Shown in pieces: positions 31,998-39,127 of a DNA stretch of 39,127 bases (position 1 is the first letter of the stretch; every line of letters starts with the position of its first letter). Source of the DNA: Bacillota bacterium. Lineage in GTDB: Bacteria; Bacillota; Clostridia; Acetivibrionales; DSM-1351. The notes beneath the pieces were generated by a model that was given only the letters and a program-made list of their open reading frames with translations, made no database searches and was not told the DNA's origin. The position numbers were made by a program, and so were the translations under genes. The stretch is taken from contig JAEWOH010000046.1 in the NCBI GenBank assembly GCA_023460955.1, positions 1-39,127 on the forward strand. Reading direction: 5' to 3'.

Positions 31998-33824
31998 TTA
32001 TTTTATTTTTACTCCATAAATCTTTTTTGCGTAAGTTCCTACAACAGCCATATTATTATAGACTGAAGGAGATGCCTCGACATTTCCCCCTACTGAAATC
32101 TTATCCAGGTCTACTCCTGTTTCAGGATCTATCAGGTGCATATCTCCTTTAAAGTCACAGAGGAGCATGTAGGTCTTGCCATCCTCAGACATAAAGTCAA
32201 CCGGCGAGCTCCAGCTATAAGCATCCAAGTGCCTTTTCCATACTTCCTCACCTGTCTTTTTATCCAGCGCCACCAGCGTACCGTCACTTGTGGAGCCGGT
32301 TAACGCAACATTAAATATGACTATATCACTTATATCATTTTTGCCAACAACAGGCGTTGCTAACGCACCGCCGTTAATATATGACTGATAAACGCAGGAA
32401 TAGTCCTTCTGCCAGACAAGTTCTCCTGTCAGAGCGTTAAGCTTTCTTATATTACAATTAGCTCTTGAGCCGCTCTTTCCTCTCTTATCAATTTCATTTG
32501 CCGTATAAAGAAATACTCCATCTTCTGTTTCTTCAAGAGTAATTGTACTGTCTGTGTCATCACCAGCTTTATATATCCATACAGGTTCAAGAGTATTTAT
32601 ATCCAAGCACTGGATAGTCCCACCGTTGTCGGCAAAGAACATGAGATTCCTATAAAAGGCAGGAGAGTTCTCAATACCTTGTTCCGAGCTATAGCTGCTC
32701 TTATATCGGTATTTTGTTACAATAGGGTCTATAGAAAGTGTTCCTGCTTTGCTGTCAAATTTGGTATTCAATTTTGTCTTGTAAACCAAGCCGTTTTCTC
32801 CGCAGTTTATAAGAGTGTCAGTATATCTATTCAGCATTGCAGAAGAGTCGTTCGCACCCCAATTTCTGAAAGCCACGGGATCATTTCCCGGAAATGAATA
32901 GATTTCTTTCTGATTAATAAGATTAAAAATTCTATATTTAAATGGGCCTTTTTTACCGTCATTTTCGTTTAAGCCCTGACCTGTATAGAATAATGGGTAG
33001 CCTCTTGGGTCAACCATTCCTGTCCCCTTAACAGTAAAACCGATGTTCATTTTTGGTCTGGAGGGTTTCCCTGTTGCCATATCCAGAAAATAAACATTGC
33101 CGTCAAATACCGGATAGATAACTTCTACGAGATCTTTTGATTTAAGGTCTGGATTAATGTTCATTGTATTTCTTACGGATTCAGACCAATGCACCAGAAG
33201 GGGTTGTCCTGTCCAGCCTGCGCCGGGCCAATAGCTGCCAACACCTGAAACAGCACCAATATCATGTGTCCATACTATCTCCAGCTTCTTTTCCTTAACA
33301 TTTGCTTTTCCCCAGGAAGGTGCCGTTCTGTAGTTATCTCCTCTGAAGGCTGTTACACCTTCCAATTCGGAATACATTTCAGGAGATCCGAATGCTATAT
33401 TATAAGGTGGCTTATAGTCTTTGACTGTTTTGTTGTTTACCAAGGACCAATAGGTGATTCTGCCGCCATCCTTATAGGTTTTTTGCCAGGAACCGTCACC
33501 CATTGCTTTTTTGCTTACAAGGTGCGGTGTATCCCATGATATAAGAAGATCCTCGGGATTTGTACTTTCAGACGGTTCTTTAACTTCTTCATTAGATTGA
33601 CTTGCTTGCGACTCAGACTCTTGAGCCTGAGATGCTTTTGTTGGGCTTACAGTACTTACTGAAGCTTTGGTTGAATTCAATGGCTCTGTATTGCCAGCCG
33701 AATTAAGCCAGGGTATATTACCGCTGAACATTAAGTATACCGCAGTCATTGCTATTAGCAACACACTGAAAAAAATTATTATAACAGGCAAAACCCTGTT
33801 TTTATTCTTGGATCTGGAACTCAT
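31998..33824 (-). CDS. Membrane-anchored PQQ-like beta-propeller protein, copy 1
   Basis: From the ATG at 33822-33824 this is a 608-residue protein; GGAGG lies 5 nt upstream, while an ATG at 33848 lacks such a site. It has a Lys/Arg-rich start, a membrane anchor at about 10-34 and a Ser/Thr/Gln/Glu-rich linker to about 95. The propeller domain is plainly paralogous to copy 2: SYWPGAGWTGQPLLVHW versus SYWPGTGWTGQPLLIHW, and RKLNALTGELVWQKDY versus RKLNALTGELVWQKNY. The most divergent parts are the linkers. The pair arose by tandem duplication. Its role at the cell surface is unknown. Confidence 0.88.
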   Translation of the reverse strand: MSSRSKNKNRVLPVIIIFFSVLLIAMTAVYLMFSGNIPWLNSAGNTEPLNSTKASVSTVSPTKASQAQESESQASQSNEEVKEPSESTNPEDLLISWDTPHLVSKKAMGDGSWQKTYKDGGRITYWSLVNNKTVKDYKPPYNIAFGSPEMYSELEGVTAFRGDNYRTAPSWGKANVKEKKLEIVWTHDIGAVSGVGSYWPGAGWTGQPLLVHWSESVRNTMNINPDLKSKDLVEVIYPVFDGNVYFLDMATGKPSRPKMNIGFTVKGTGMVDPRGYPLFYTGQGLNENDGKKGPFKYRIFNLINQKEIYSFPGNDPVAFRNWGANDSSAMLNRYTDTLINCGENGLVYKTKLNTKFDSKAGTLSIDPIVTKYRYKSSYSSEQGIENSPAFYRNLMFFADNGGTIQCLDINTLEPVWIYKAGDDTDSTITLEETEDGVFLYTANEIDKRGKSGSRANCNIRKLNALTGELVWQKDYSCVYQSYINGGALATPVVGKNDISDIVIFNVALTGSTSDGTLVALDKKTGEEVWKRHLDAYSWSSPVDFMSEDGKTYMLLCDFKGDMHLIDPETGVDLDKISVGGNVEASPSVYNNMAVVGTYAKKIYGVKIK

Positions 33825-33874
33825 TATTACCTCCACATTGCCACGCACACCTTAATTTGACAAACTCTTTTGTT

Positions 33875-33883
33875 ATTATATCA
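33875..33883 (-). promoter_or_regulatory. Extended -10 promoter of the PQQ-like gene pair
   Basis: On the minus strand TGATATAAT gives a TGn-extended perfect TATAAT (33875-33880), about 50 nt before the start of copy 1. The -35 region is poor, as is common for extended -10 promoters. Confidence 0.45.
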
Positions 33884-34024
33884 GAATAGAAACTAAAATT
33901 ATATTTCATTTTTACTAAATTTTTGCTCAACAACCGCAATTGATTTGTTAATGATTAGTCTGAGGTCACATATACAAACACAATGCATAATTGTTAATTT
34001 AATGTTAAGTTTTAACATGCAAAA

Positions 34025-34053
34025 TTGTATTACAATTCCTTTTTATGTATAAT
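34025..34053 (+). promoter_or_regulatory. Sigma-A promoter of the calcium ATPase gene
   Basis: TTGTAT (34025-34030), a 17-nt spacer and a perfect TATAAT (34048-34053) lie about 140 bp before the ATG. The leader of about 130 nt is AT-rich; I saw no terminator or riboswitch-like fold in it. The rest of the 367-bp divergent region is otherwise featureless. Confidence 0.6.
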
Positions 34054-34191
34054 ACTTTTAACTTTCTATGCATTTCCGAATACATTTCCTAAAAAAAGTA
34101 CATTTTAAAAATAGTTGGTTTTTGATTGATTATGGTATTTTAATACTGAAAAAGCTATAAATTTTAATATATTAAGTTAAGGGGGATTCTA

Positions 34192-36804
34192 ATGAATAAT
34201 TACTATAATTACACGGCTCAGGAAGTCATGAAAGAACTCAATGCGAATCTCAACGGTATATCAGATAAGGATATTGACAGGTTGAGAGAGAAATACGGTT
34301 ATAACGAGCTTCAGGCTGGAAAAAGAGCTGGTTTCATAAAGGTTTTTCTTGGACAATTCAAGGATTTTCTTGTAATCATACTCTTGATTGCCGCCATAGT
34401 CTCGCTGTTCTTAAAGGATTACGAGAGTGCTATTGTCATTTTTGCCGTAACTATCCTCAATGCTATTTTAGGTACAGCTCAGCACTTTAAGGCAGAAAAA
34501 TCCTTGGAAAGTTTAAAATCTTTGTCTTCACCAGTTGCAAGAGTAATAAGAAACAAAATGAGAATGGAAATTCCCTCAAAGGATGTTCTGGTCGGGGATA
34601 TTTTGCTGCTTGAGGCCGGTGATTTTATAAGTGCGGATGGAAGGATTATTGACAATCACAGTATGCAGGTAAATGAAAGTTCTTTGACCGGGGAGTCAGA
34701 GAGTGTTCTAAAAACCTCGGATATAATCTCCGGAACAGAGGTGCCCATAGGTGACAGAAAAAACATGGTGTTCACCGGAAGCCATGTAACCTATGGAAGA
34801 GCAACAGTTGTGGTTACAGCTACCGGGATGTCAACAGAGCTTGGTAAAATCGCCTCCCTTATGGATGCTGCAGAAAATAAACAAACTCCTCTTCAGATTA
34901 GTCTTGATAAATTTGGGAAAAAGCTGGCAATTGCGATTTTGGTGCTTTGCGGAATAATTCTCGCTGTCAATATTGTCAGAGGTTATTCGGTTATAGATTC
35001 TTTCATGTTTGCAATTGCTCTTGCAGTTGCTGCTATACCTGAAGCTCTGAGTTCAATAGTAACCATTGTGCTTGCCATCGGTACTCAGAAAATGGCAAAG
35101 GAAAATGCTATTGTAAGGAAGCTCCATGCTGTAGAGAGCCTTGGAAGTGTTTCAGTTATTTGTTCCGACAAGACGGGGACTCTGACACAGAATAAAATGG
35201 TAACAAAGAAGGTTTTTGTCGGATGGAAGATATTTGATTCAGATAAGCTTAACATGGAGGACACTCTTCAGCGCTCCTTGGTAAAGATAAGTATTCTATC
35301 AAGCGATGCAACTATTAATGACGGAACTTCGGTGGGTGACCCGACAGAGGTGGCTTTTGTAAAGCTGGCCAACGATTACGGCTATGAAGAAGAGGATGTC
35401 CGAGAGGAATACGCACGTCTTTCGGAGGTTCCCTTCGATTCGGACAGGAAATTAATGAGTACGCTTCACAATATCGACGGACAGTATACAATGTTTACAA
35501 AAGGTGCACCTGACGTAATATTGCGCAGATCTAGAGATGTCATGACTGAGCATGGAGATAAACCGCTTGAAAAAGAAAATATTGAATTTATTGAAAAAGT
35601 TAACAGGGAATTTTCTCAGGAAGGGCTACGCGTCCTCGCATTTGCACGAAAAGGTTTTAACTCTCAGGTTAAGCTGACCACCGAGGATGAAAAGGATTTG
35701 ACCTTCGTAGGGTTGGTAGCCATGATTGACCCTCCCAGAGAAGAATCAAAGCAAGCTGTAGCAGACTGTATACGTGCAGGCATCAAACCGGTAATGATAA
35801 CCGGTGACCACAAAATAACTGCATCTGCGATAGCAAAGCAAATAGGTATTATGAATGAACACAGCCATGCTGTTGAAGGTGTTGAAATTGAAAAAATGTC
35901 GGACGAGGAACTAAGAAACAAAGTTCAGGACATTTCTGTTTATGCCCGTGTTTCACCTGAACATAAAATCCGTATTGTAAAAGCTTGGCAGGATAAAGGA
36001 AACGTTGTTTCAATGACAGGTGACGGAGTTAATGATGCCCCAGCCTTGAAACAGGCTGATATTGGTGTTGCCATGGGTAAAGTCGGAACTGAAGTTGCAA
36101 AGGATGCAGCGTCAATGATTCTTGTGGACGACAACTTTGCCACAATAGTGAAAGCGGTCTCCAACGGCAGAAGTATATACACGAACATAAAAAATTCAAT
36201 AAAGTTCCTTCTATCCGGCAATACTGCGGGTATTCTGGCAGTACTTTATACTTCCATTCTGGCTCTGCCTCTTCCTTTTACGGCCATGCACCTATTGTTT
36301 ATCAACCTTCTGACAGACTCTATGCCGGCCATAGCTCTCGGTCTGGAGCCATACAGGAAGGACGTTCTTAATTCGAAGCCCAGGGATATAAACGAACCTC
36401 TGCTTAACAAAGGCTTTCTGCTTCATGTTATTTTTGAGGGCGCTGTAATCGCGGCTAGCGCCCTGACAGCCTTCTATTACGGGCTCAAAGTCGGTGATGC
36501 AACACTTGCGAGTACTATGGCTTTTGCTGTATTAGCACTTGCCAGATTAATTCACGGCTTTAATTGCCGTTCAAAGTATCCTTTGTTCAGAATCGGGTTC
36601 TTTACAAACAAGTATCAGTGGGGTGCAGTTTTAGTAGGTATAGCGCTGCTTACGCTTGTTCTAACAGTAGCACCTCTGCAACATTTATTTGAGATAAACC
36701 CTGCTGTAATTAATTATCTTGGTATTATTGGTTTACTGGCGCTGGTTCCTTTTGTCGTAATCCAGATATATAAAACCATAAGGACAGCGATTAGTAAGGC
36801 GTAG
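34192..36804 (+). CDS. P-type calcium-transporting ATPase (P2 type)
   Basis: This 870-residue pump exports cations, most likely Ca2+. It has the cation-ATPase N-terminus, actuator loop SLTGESE near 160-172, phosphorylated Asp326 in CSDKTGTLT, nucleotide-binding KGAPD, and the hinge MTGDGVNDAPALKQ. About ten membrane spans are present. Ion-site motifs follow the SERCA pattern in M4 (AAIPEAL) and M6 (NLLTD). In M5 the residue equal to SERCA Glu771 appears to be Gly (SGNTAG), so only one Ca2+ site may be intact, as in plasma-membrane Ca2+ pumps. AGGGGG lies upstream of the ATG. It is a single-gene unit divergent from the propeller genes. Confidence 0.93.
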   Translation: MNNYYNYTAQEVMKELNANLNGISDKDIDRLREKYGYNELQAGKRAGFIKVFLGQFKDFLVIILLIAAIVSLFLKDYESAIVIFAVTILNAILGTAQHFKAEKSLESLKSLSSPVARVIRNKMRMEIPSKDVLVGDILLLEAGDFISADGRIIDNHSMQVNESSLTGESESVLKTSDIISGTEVPIGDRKNMVFTGSHVTYGRATVVVTATGMSTELGKIASLMDAAENKQTPLQISLDKFGKKLAIAILVLCGIILAVNIVRGYSVIDSFMFAIALAVAAIPEALSSIVTIVLAIGTQKMAKENAIVRKLHAVESLGSVSVICSDKTGTLTQNKMVTKKVFVGWKIFDSDKLNMEDTLQRSLVKISILSSDATINDGTSVGDPTEVAFVKLANDYGYEEEDVREEYARLSEVPFDSDRKLMSTLHNIDGQYTMFTKGAPDVILRRSRDVMTEHGDKPLEKENIEFIEKVNREFSQEGLRVLAFARKGFNSQVKLTTEDEKDLTFVGLVAMIDPPREESKQAVADCIRAGIKPVMITGDHKITASAIAKQIGIMNEHSHAVEGVEIEKMSDEELRNKVQDISVYARVSPEHKIRIVKAWQDKGNVVSMTGDGVNDAPALKQADIGVAMGKVGTEVAKDAASMILVDDNFATIVKAVSNGRSIYTNIKNSIKFLLSGNTAGILAVLYTSILALPLPFTAMHLLFINLLTDSMPAIALGLEPYRKDVLNSKPRDINEPLLNKGFLLHVIFEGAVIAASALTAFYYGLKVGDATLASTMAFAVLALARLIHGFNCRSKYPLFRIGFFTNKYQWGAVLVGIALLTLVLTVAPLQHLFEINPAVINYLGIIGLLALVPFVVIQIYKTIRTAISKA

Positions 36805-36933
36805 TTCAAGAGAGAGTTACGGTGCTCATCTTATAACCTCAGATATCTTAAACCGGGAGATTTTACCCTTATTATAATCTGTTTTTAGGTGCACACTATT
36901 TATACTGACACCAAAAGAAATTAAGGAGGAAAT

Positions 36934-37059
36934 ATGGGGAAAAATAAAAGTACTAAAGCAGACGGAGCAAAGAAATTTGCCAACACTCAGGATTTAAGCA
37001 ACAAGACTCGCTTTCCTACAGGTGCTGAACCAAACGTAAGGACTTCTTCACCAAAATAA
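36934..37059 (+). CDS. Small hydrophilic protein of 41 residues, unknown
   Basis: A strong ribosome site AAGGAGG (36923-36929) is followed 4 nt later by ATG and 41 codons to TAA. The product is Lys/Asn/Thr-rich and polar, beginning MGKNKSTKADGAKKFANT and ending EPNVRTSSPK. No hydrophobic segment or Cys is present. It has its own strong terminator 14 bp downstream. The excellent ribosome site and terminator argue that it is real. Size and composition recall small spore-associated or stress proteins of Clostridia, but I cannot assign it to a family. Confidence 0.75.
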   Translation: MGKNKSTKADGAKKFANTQDLSNKTRFPTGAEPNVRTSSPK

Positions 37060-37072
37060 AATATCTATTTTT

Positions 37073-37109
37073 AATTCCCCGGCTTGTTGAAAATAACTGC
37101 CGGGGAATT
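37073..37109 (+). terminator. Intrinsic terminator after the 41-residue protein gene
   Basis: AATTCCCCGGC (37073-37083) and GCCGGGGAATT (37099-37109) form a perfect 11-bp GC-rich stem with a 15-nt loop, followed by a short T-tract on the plus strand. As a symmetric stem it could also serve the converging kinase gene that ends at 37158. Confidence 0.85.
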
Positions 37110-37157
37110 TGCATTTGGCTACTTCTATAAGTTGGTCGGATTTGACGTTAAATTTTA

Positions 37158-38867
37158 TTAAAGAAACTTAAACCAGAACAGTACTCCTTCTTGCATATTT
37201 TTTGCACCATGTGGAAACTTGTGCAGATTAAGTATTTTACGGGCTATTGAAAGCCCCAGACCTGTTCCCTTTGAATTACCCCGTGATTCATCGCCTTTCC
37301 TATAGGGCAGCCAAATTTCATTTATTACGTCTTCAGGTATATAGCTGCCGCTGTTAAATATCTCAAAGGTATTATCATTTACTCTCAAACTGATACTTCC
37401 ACCCTCAGGTGTGTTATTAAGAGCATTTATGAAGAAGTTGTCAATGACTCTTTCAATTAATTCCTTATCAGCTTTACAAACCGAATTGCCTTCGACTATT
37501 GCTGTTATTCTTCTATCTTCAGTTAAATCTTTATATCGGTTAACGATATCTTGGCAAAGCCCGTCTAAGGATACCTCCTCTATACTCATTTCCGGGAAGT
37601 CAGATTCCAATTTTAATAATTCCAGAATTTTGTGAATTGTCGCGTCCATACGGTTTACATTAGTCAGAATGTTATCCGCATAGTACTCTCTCTTATCTGT
37701 ATGTATATTTTCAATAAGATTCTGAGCATATCCTGAAATAATACATAACGGTGTCTTAAGATCATGGGCAAGAGCGTTTGTTGTATCGCTTCTCTGTTTA
37801 TCGAACTCCTCACGCTTTTTATAAGTTCTATAGGTTTGTGCCGACAAAATCACAGCTGCTGCCATAAACAATATAAGACAGCTTATCCAGACGAAGTACA
37901 AAGTGCTTTTGCATGTGTTATAGAAATTGATCTTACCTGCAAAAACTGTCCAGAATTGACTAAAATTTTTATCTTTATTATCTTGTTTGAAATGATTTTC
38001 ATATGGGAGAACCTGGTAGTACTTGTAGGTGAATAAACCTTCTCTTTGAAATTCAACACCGAACTCCCCCAATTGAATAACCTGCTCCAGCTTTTGTTCA
38101 TCCTGTACCAGTTTTCTCAATTCACTCTGTGTCTCACTGTTTTTATTAAATGTGTTAACAGGAATAATGTTACCATATTCAAAATAGGGCAACTGCTTCT
38201 GATCCTTATAATTGTTAATATAGGCAATCTCTCCCGTTCTGCTCCCGCTGCTGGAATTCACATTTTGGTGCTCATCAAAGGAACTGGCATACAACGGAGT
38301 GACAATTACTTTGTGAGGTATTATCATTTCATTGTCCAGCCAAAATCCATCCAAATCAACGGTATAACCCGAAAGCTCTCCTGCTTTTTTTGCCTTTGGC
38401 TGGGCATATAAATATTCTTCAATCTCCTTTATCTCCTTAGCGTTAAACCATTCATGCTGATTTAAATATGCATAACCCGAATAGCTTTTGTTGCCCACTT
38501 TATACTCAGTATAATTGCATACCCAATAATCATTAGATTGTGTTATCAGGCTGAAATCTCTTGAGAATAATGCCATTTCGGACCCAAGATATGGATTTAT
38601 CGTCACATTGTTAACCAATTGTTTTTTAACCTTGGATATATCCTTTATTCTATATTGATCATCCATATTTTCCCGAAGAATTTTTGAGATAGTTTGATTT
38701 GTGTAAGCAGTATAGGAATTCAGCTGTAATATTTCAGCTTTTTTCTCCTGATTTATGAGAAATATACAGAAGCATATCATCAGTACCAGGTAAATAGCCA
38801 TCAGAACTGAGAATATCCTGATATATATTGCTTTTACAATTTTGCTGTTTTTATTAATCATGGACAT
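37158..38867 (-). CDS. Sensor histidine kinase (HisKA type)
   Basis: This 569-residue membrane kinase has spans at about 10-36 and 322-343 enclosing an extracellular sensor of about 285 residues that I do not recognise. No clear HAMP domain follows. The HisKA motif ALAHDLKTPL carries phospho-acceptor His368; the ATPase domain shows FFINALNNTPEGG (N box), a weak DNTFEIFNSG segment and GTGLGLSIARKIL (G2 box). It is encoded 12 bp downstream of its OmpR-type response regulator, so the two form one operon. The large sensor suggests an envelope or peptide signal; this is inference. Confidence 0.92.
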   Translation of the reverse strand: MSMINKNSKIVKAIYIRIFSVLMAIYLVLMICFCIFLINQEKKAEILQLNSYTAYTNQTISKILRENMDDQYRIKDISKVKKQLVNNVTINPYLGSEMALFSRDFSLITQSNDYWVCNYTEYKVGNKSYSGYAYLNQHEWFNAKEIKEIEEYLYAQPKAKKAGELSGYTVDLDGFWLDNEMIIPHKVIVTPLYASSFDEHQNVNSSSGSRTGEIAYINNYKDQKQLPYFEYGNIIPVNTFNKNSETQSELRKLVQDEQKLEQVIQLGEFGVEFQREGLFTYKYYQVLPYENHFKQDNKDKNFSQFWTVFAGKINFYNTCKSTLYFVWISCLILFMAAAVILSAQTYRTYKKREEFDKQRSDTTNALAHDLKTPLCIISGYAQNLIENIHTDKREYYADNILTNVNRMDATIHKILELLKLESDFPEMSIEEVSLDGLCQDIVNRYKDLTEDRRITAIVEGNSVCKADKELIERVIDNFFINALNNTPEGGSISLRVNDNTFEIFNSGSYIPEDVINEIWLPYRKGDESRGNSKGTGLGLSIARKILNLHKFPHGAKNMQEGVLFWFKFL

Positions 38868-38879
38868 GTTCTCTCAAGC

Positions 38880-39127
38880 CTACCCTTCTATCCTGTAGCC
38901 CTTCTTAAAAAGGGTCTTTATTTGTCCCGCAGCCTCACCAAGGCCCTTACGCAGCTTTTTTACATGATTATCCACTACTCTGTCGGTACCTTCAAAGTCA
39001 TAACCCCAAACACGCTCTAGAAGACTGTCGCGACTTACCAATCTATCTTTGTTCTCCATAAGTAGTTTAAGAATTGCATATTCCTTCGGGGCAAGGTTTA
39101 CTTCCCGGTCACAGGCATATACTGTAC
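38880..39127 (-). CDS. OmpR/PhoB-family response regulator, C-terminal part (partial)
   Basis: The last 81 codons are visible; the receiver domain lies beyond the right edge. They encode a winged-helix output domain: LAPKEYAILKLLMENKDRLVSR, then LLERVWGYDFEGTDRVVDNHV, KKLRKGLGE and the terminal wing IKTLFKKGYRIEG. This order is diagnostic of the OmpR/PhoB DNA-binding domain. The stop TAG (38880-38882) is 12 bp from the kinase start, so regulator and kinase form one unit. Confidence 0.93.
   Translation of the reverse strand, partial: TVYACDREVNLAPKEYAILKLLMENKDRLVSRDSLLERVWGYDFEGTDRVVDNHVKKLRKGLGEAAGQIKTLFKKGYRIEG

Noticed and set aside
31566..32066. 166-codon plus-strand open frame over the propeller genes
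   Set aside because: It is the antisense shadow of the linker and anchor of one propeller gene and the end of the other; low-complexity Ser/Val content mirrors the Ser/Thr linkers.

Overview
The window looks like chromosomal DNA from a low-GC, Gram-positive, anaerobic, plant-cell-wall-degrading Clostridia, close in style to the Ruminiclostridium/Clostridium cellulolyticum group. This is an inference from gene content: multidomain CBM22-GH10-CBM9 xylanase, YesMN-regulated oligosaccharide ABC importer, clostridial PQQ-like propeller proteins, GerMN protein, AGGAGG ribosome sites and frequent TTG starts. No rRNA, tRNA, CRISPR array or complete insertion sequence was seen.

Region 1 (1-13.5 kb) is a xylan-utilisation locus. 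On the minus strand, reading right to left, it holds a solute-binding lipoprotein, two LplB/YtcP-type permeases, a cytoplasmic GH10 xylanase whose start overlaps the permease stop, a large secreted xylanase, and the first 82 codons of a second secreted protein with the same N-terminal module. A YesN/YesM two-component pair is transcribed divergently from the lipoprotein gene. A second, orphan YesN-like regulator converges on yesM with a 4-bp gap. The layout resembles Paenibacillus aldouronate-utilisation clusters: xylan is cut outside, oligosaccharides are imported, GH10 finishes inside, and YesMN senses. No GH67 glucuronidase or transporter ATPase gene lies in the window.

Region 2 (13.6-19.6 kb) concerns ion and nitrogen transport. 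It has a two-gene SsuBC-like ABC transporter whose ATPase has lost almost every catalytic motif, a CPA2 cation/proton antiporter with an attenuator-like leader, and a glnK - small membrane protein - amt operon with two successive terminator-type hairpins in its leader.

Region 3 (19.6-27 kb) is more accessory. It has two tandem radical SAM paralogues divergent from an HxlR regulator with a nested dyad operator between them, a FAD/Rieske oxidoreductase, a YwaF-type membrane protein, a gene-free 1.1-kb stretch built of ~212-bp tandem repeats and long palindromes (a MITE-like or structured-RNA element), and an MFS transporter.

Region 4 (27-39.1 kb) is envelope and housekeeping. It has a minus-strand set (DUF218/YdcF, GerMN protein, acyl-ACP thioesterase, signal peptidase I), two tandem membrane-anchored PQQ-like propeller proteins, a P-type Ca2+ ATPase, an unannotated 41-residue hydrophilic protein, a sensor histidine kinase and the C-terminal end of its OmpR-family regulator at the right edge.

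The points most worth a second look are the repeated hairpin-plus-terminator units in the glnK and antiporter leaders (possible ANTAR-type antitermination), the 701-bp palindromic tandem element at 24779-25479, the degenerate ABC ATPase, and the small membrane protein between glnK and amt.
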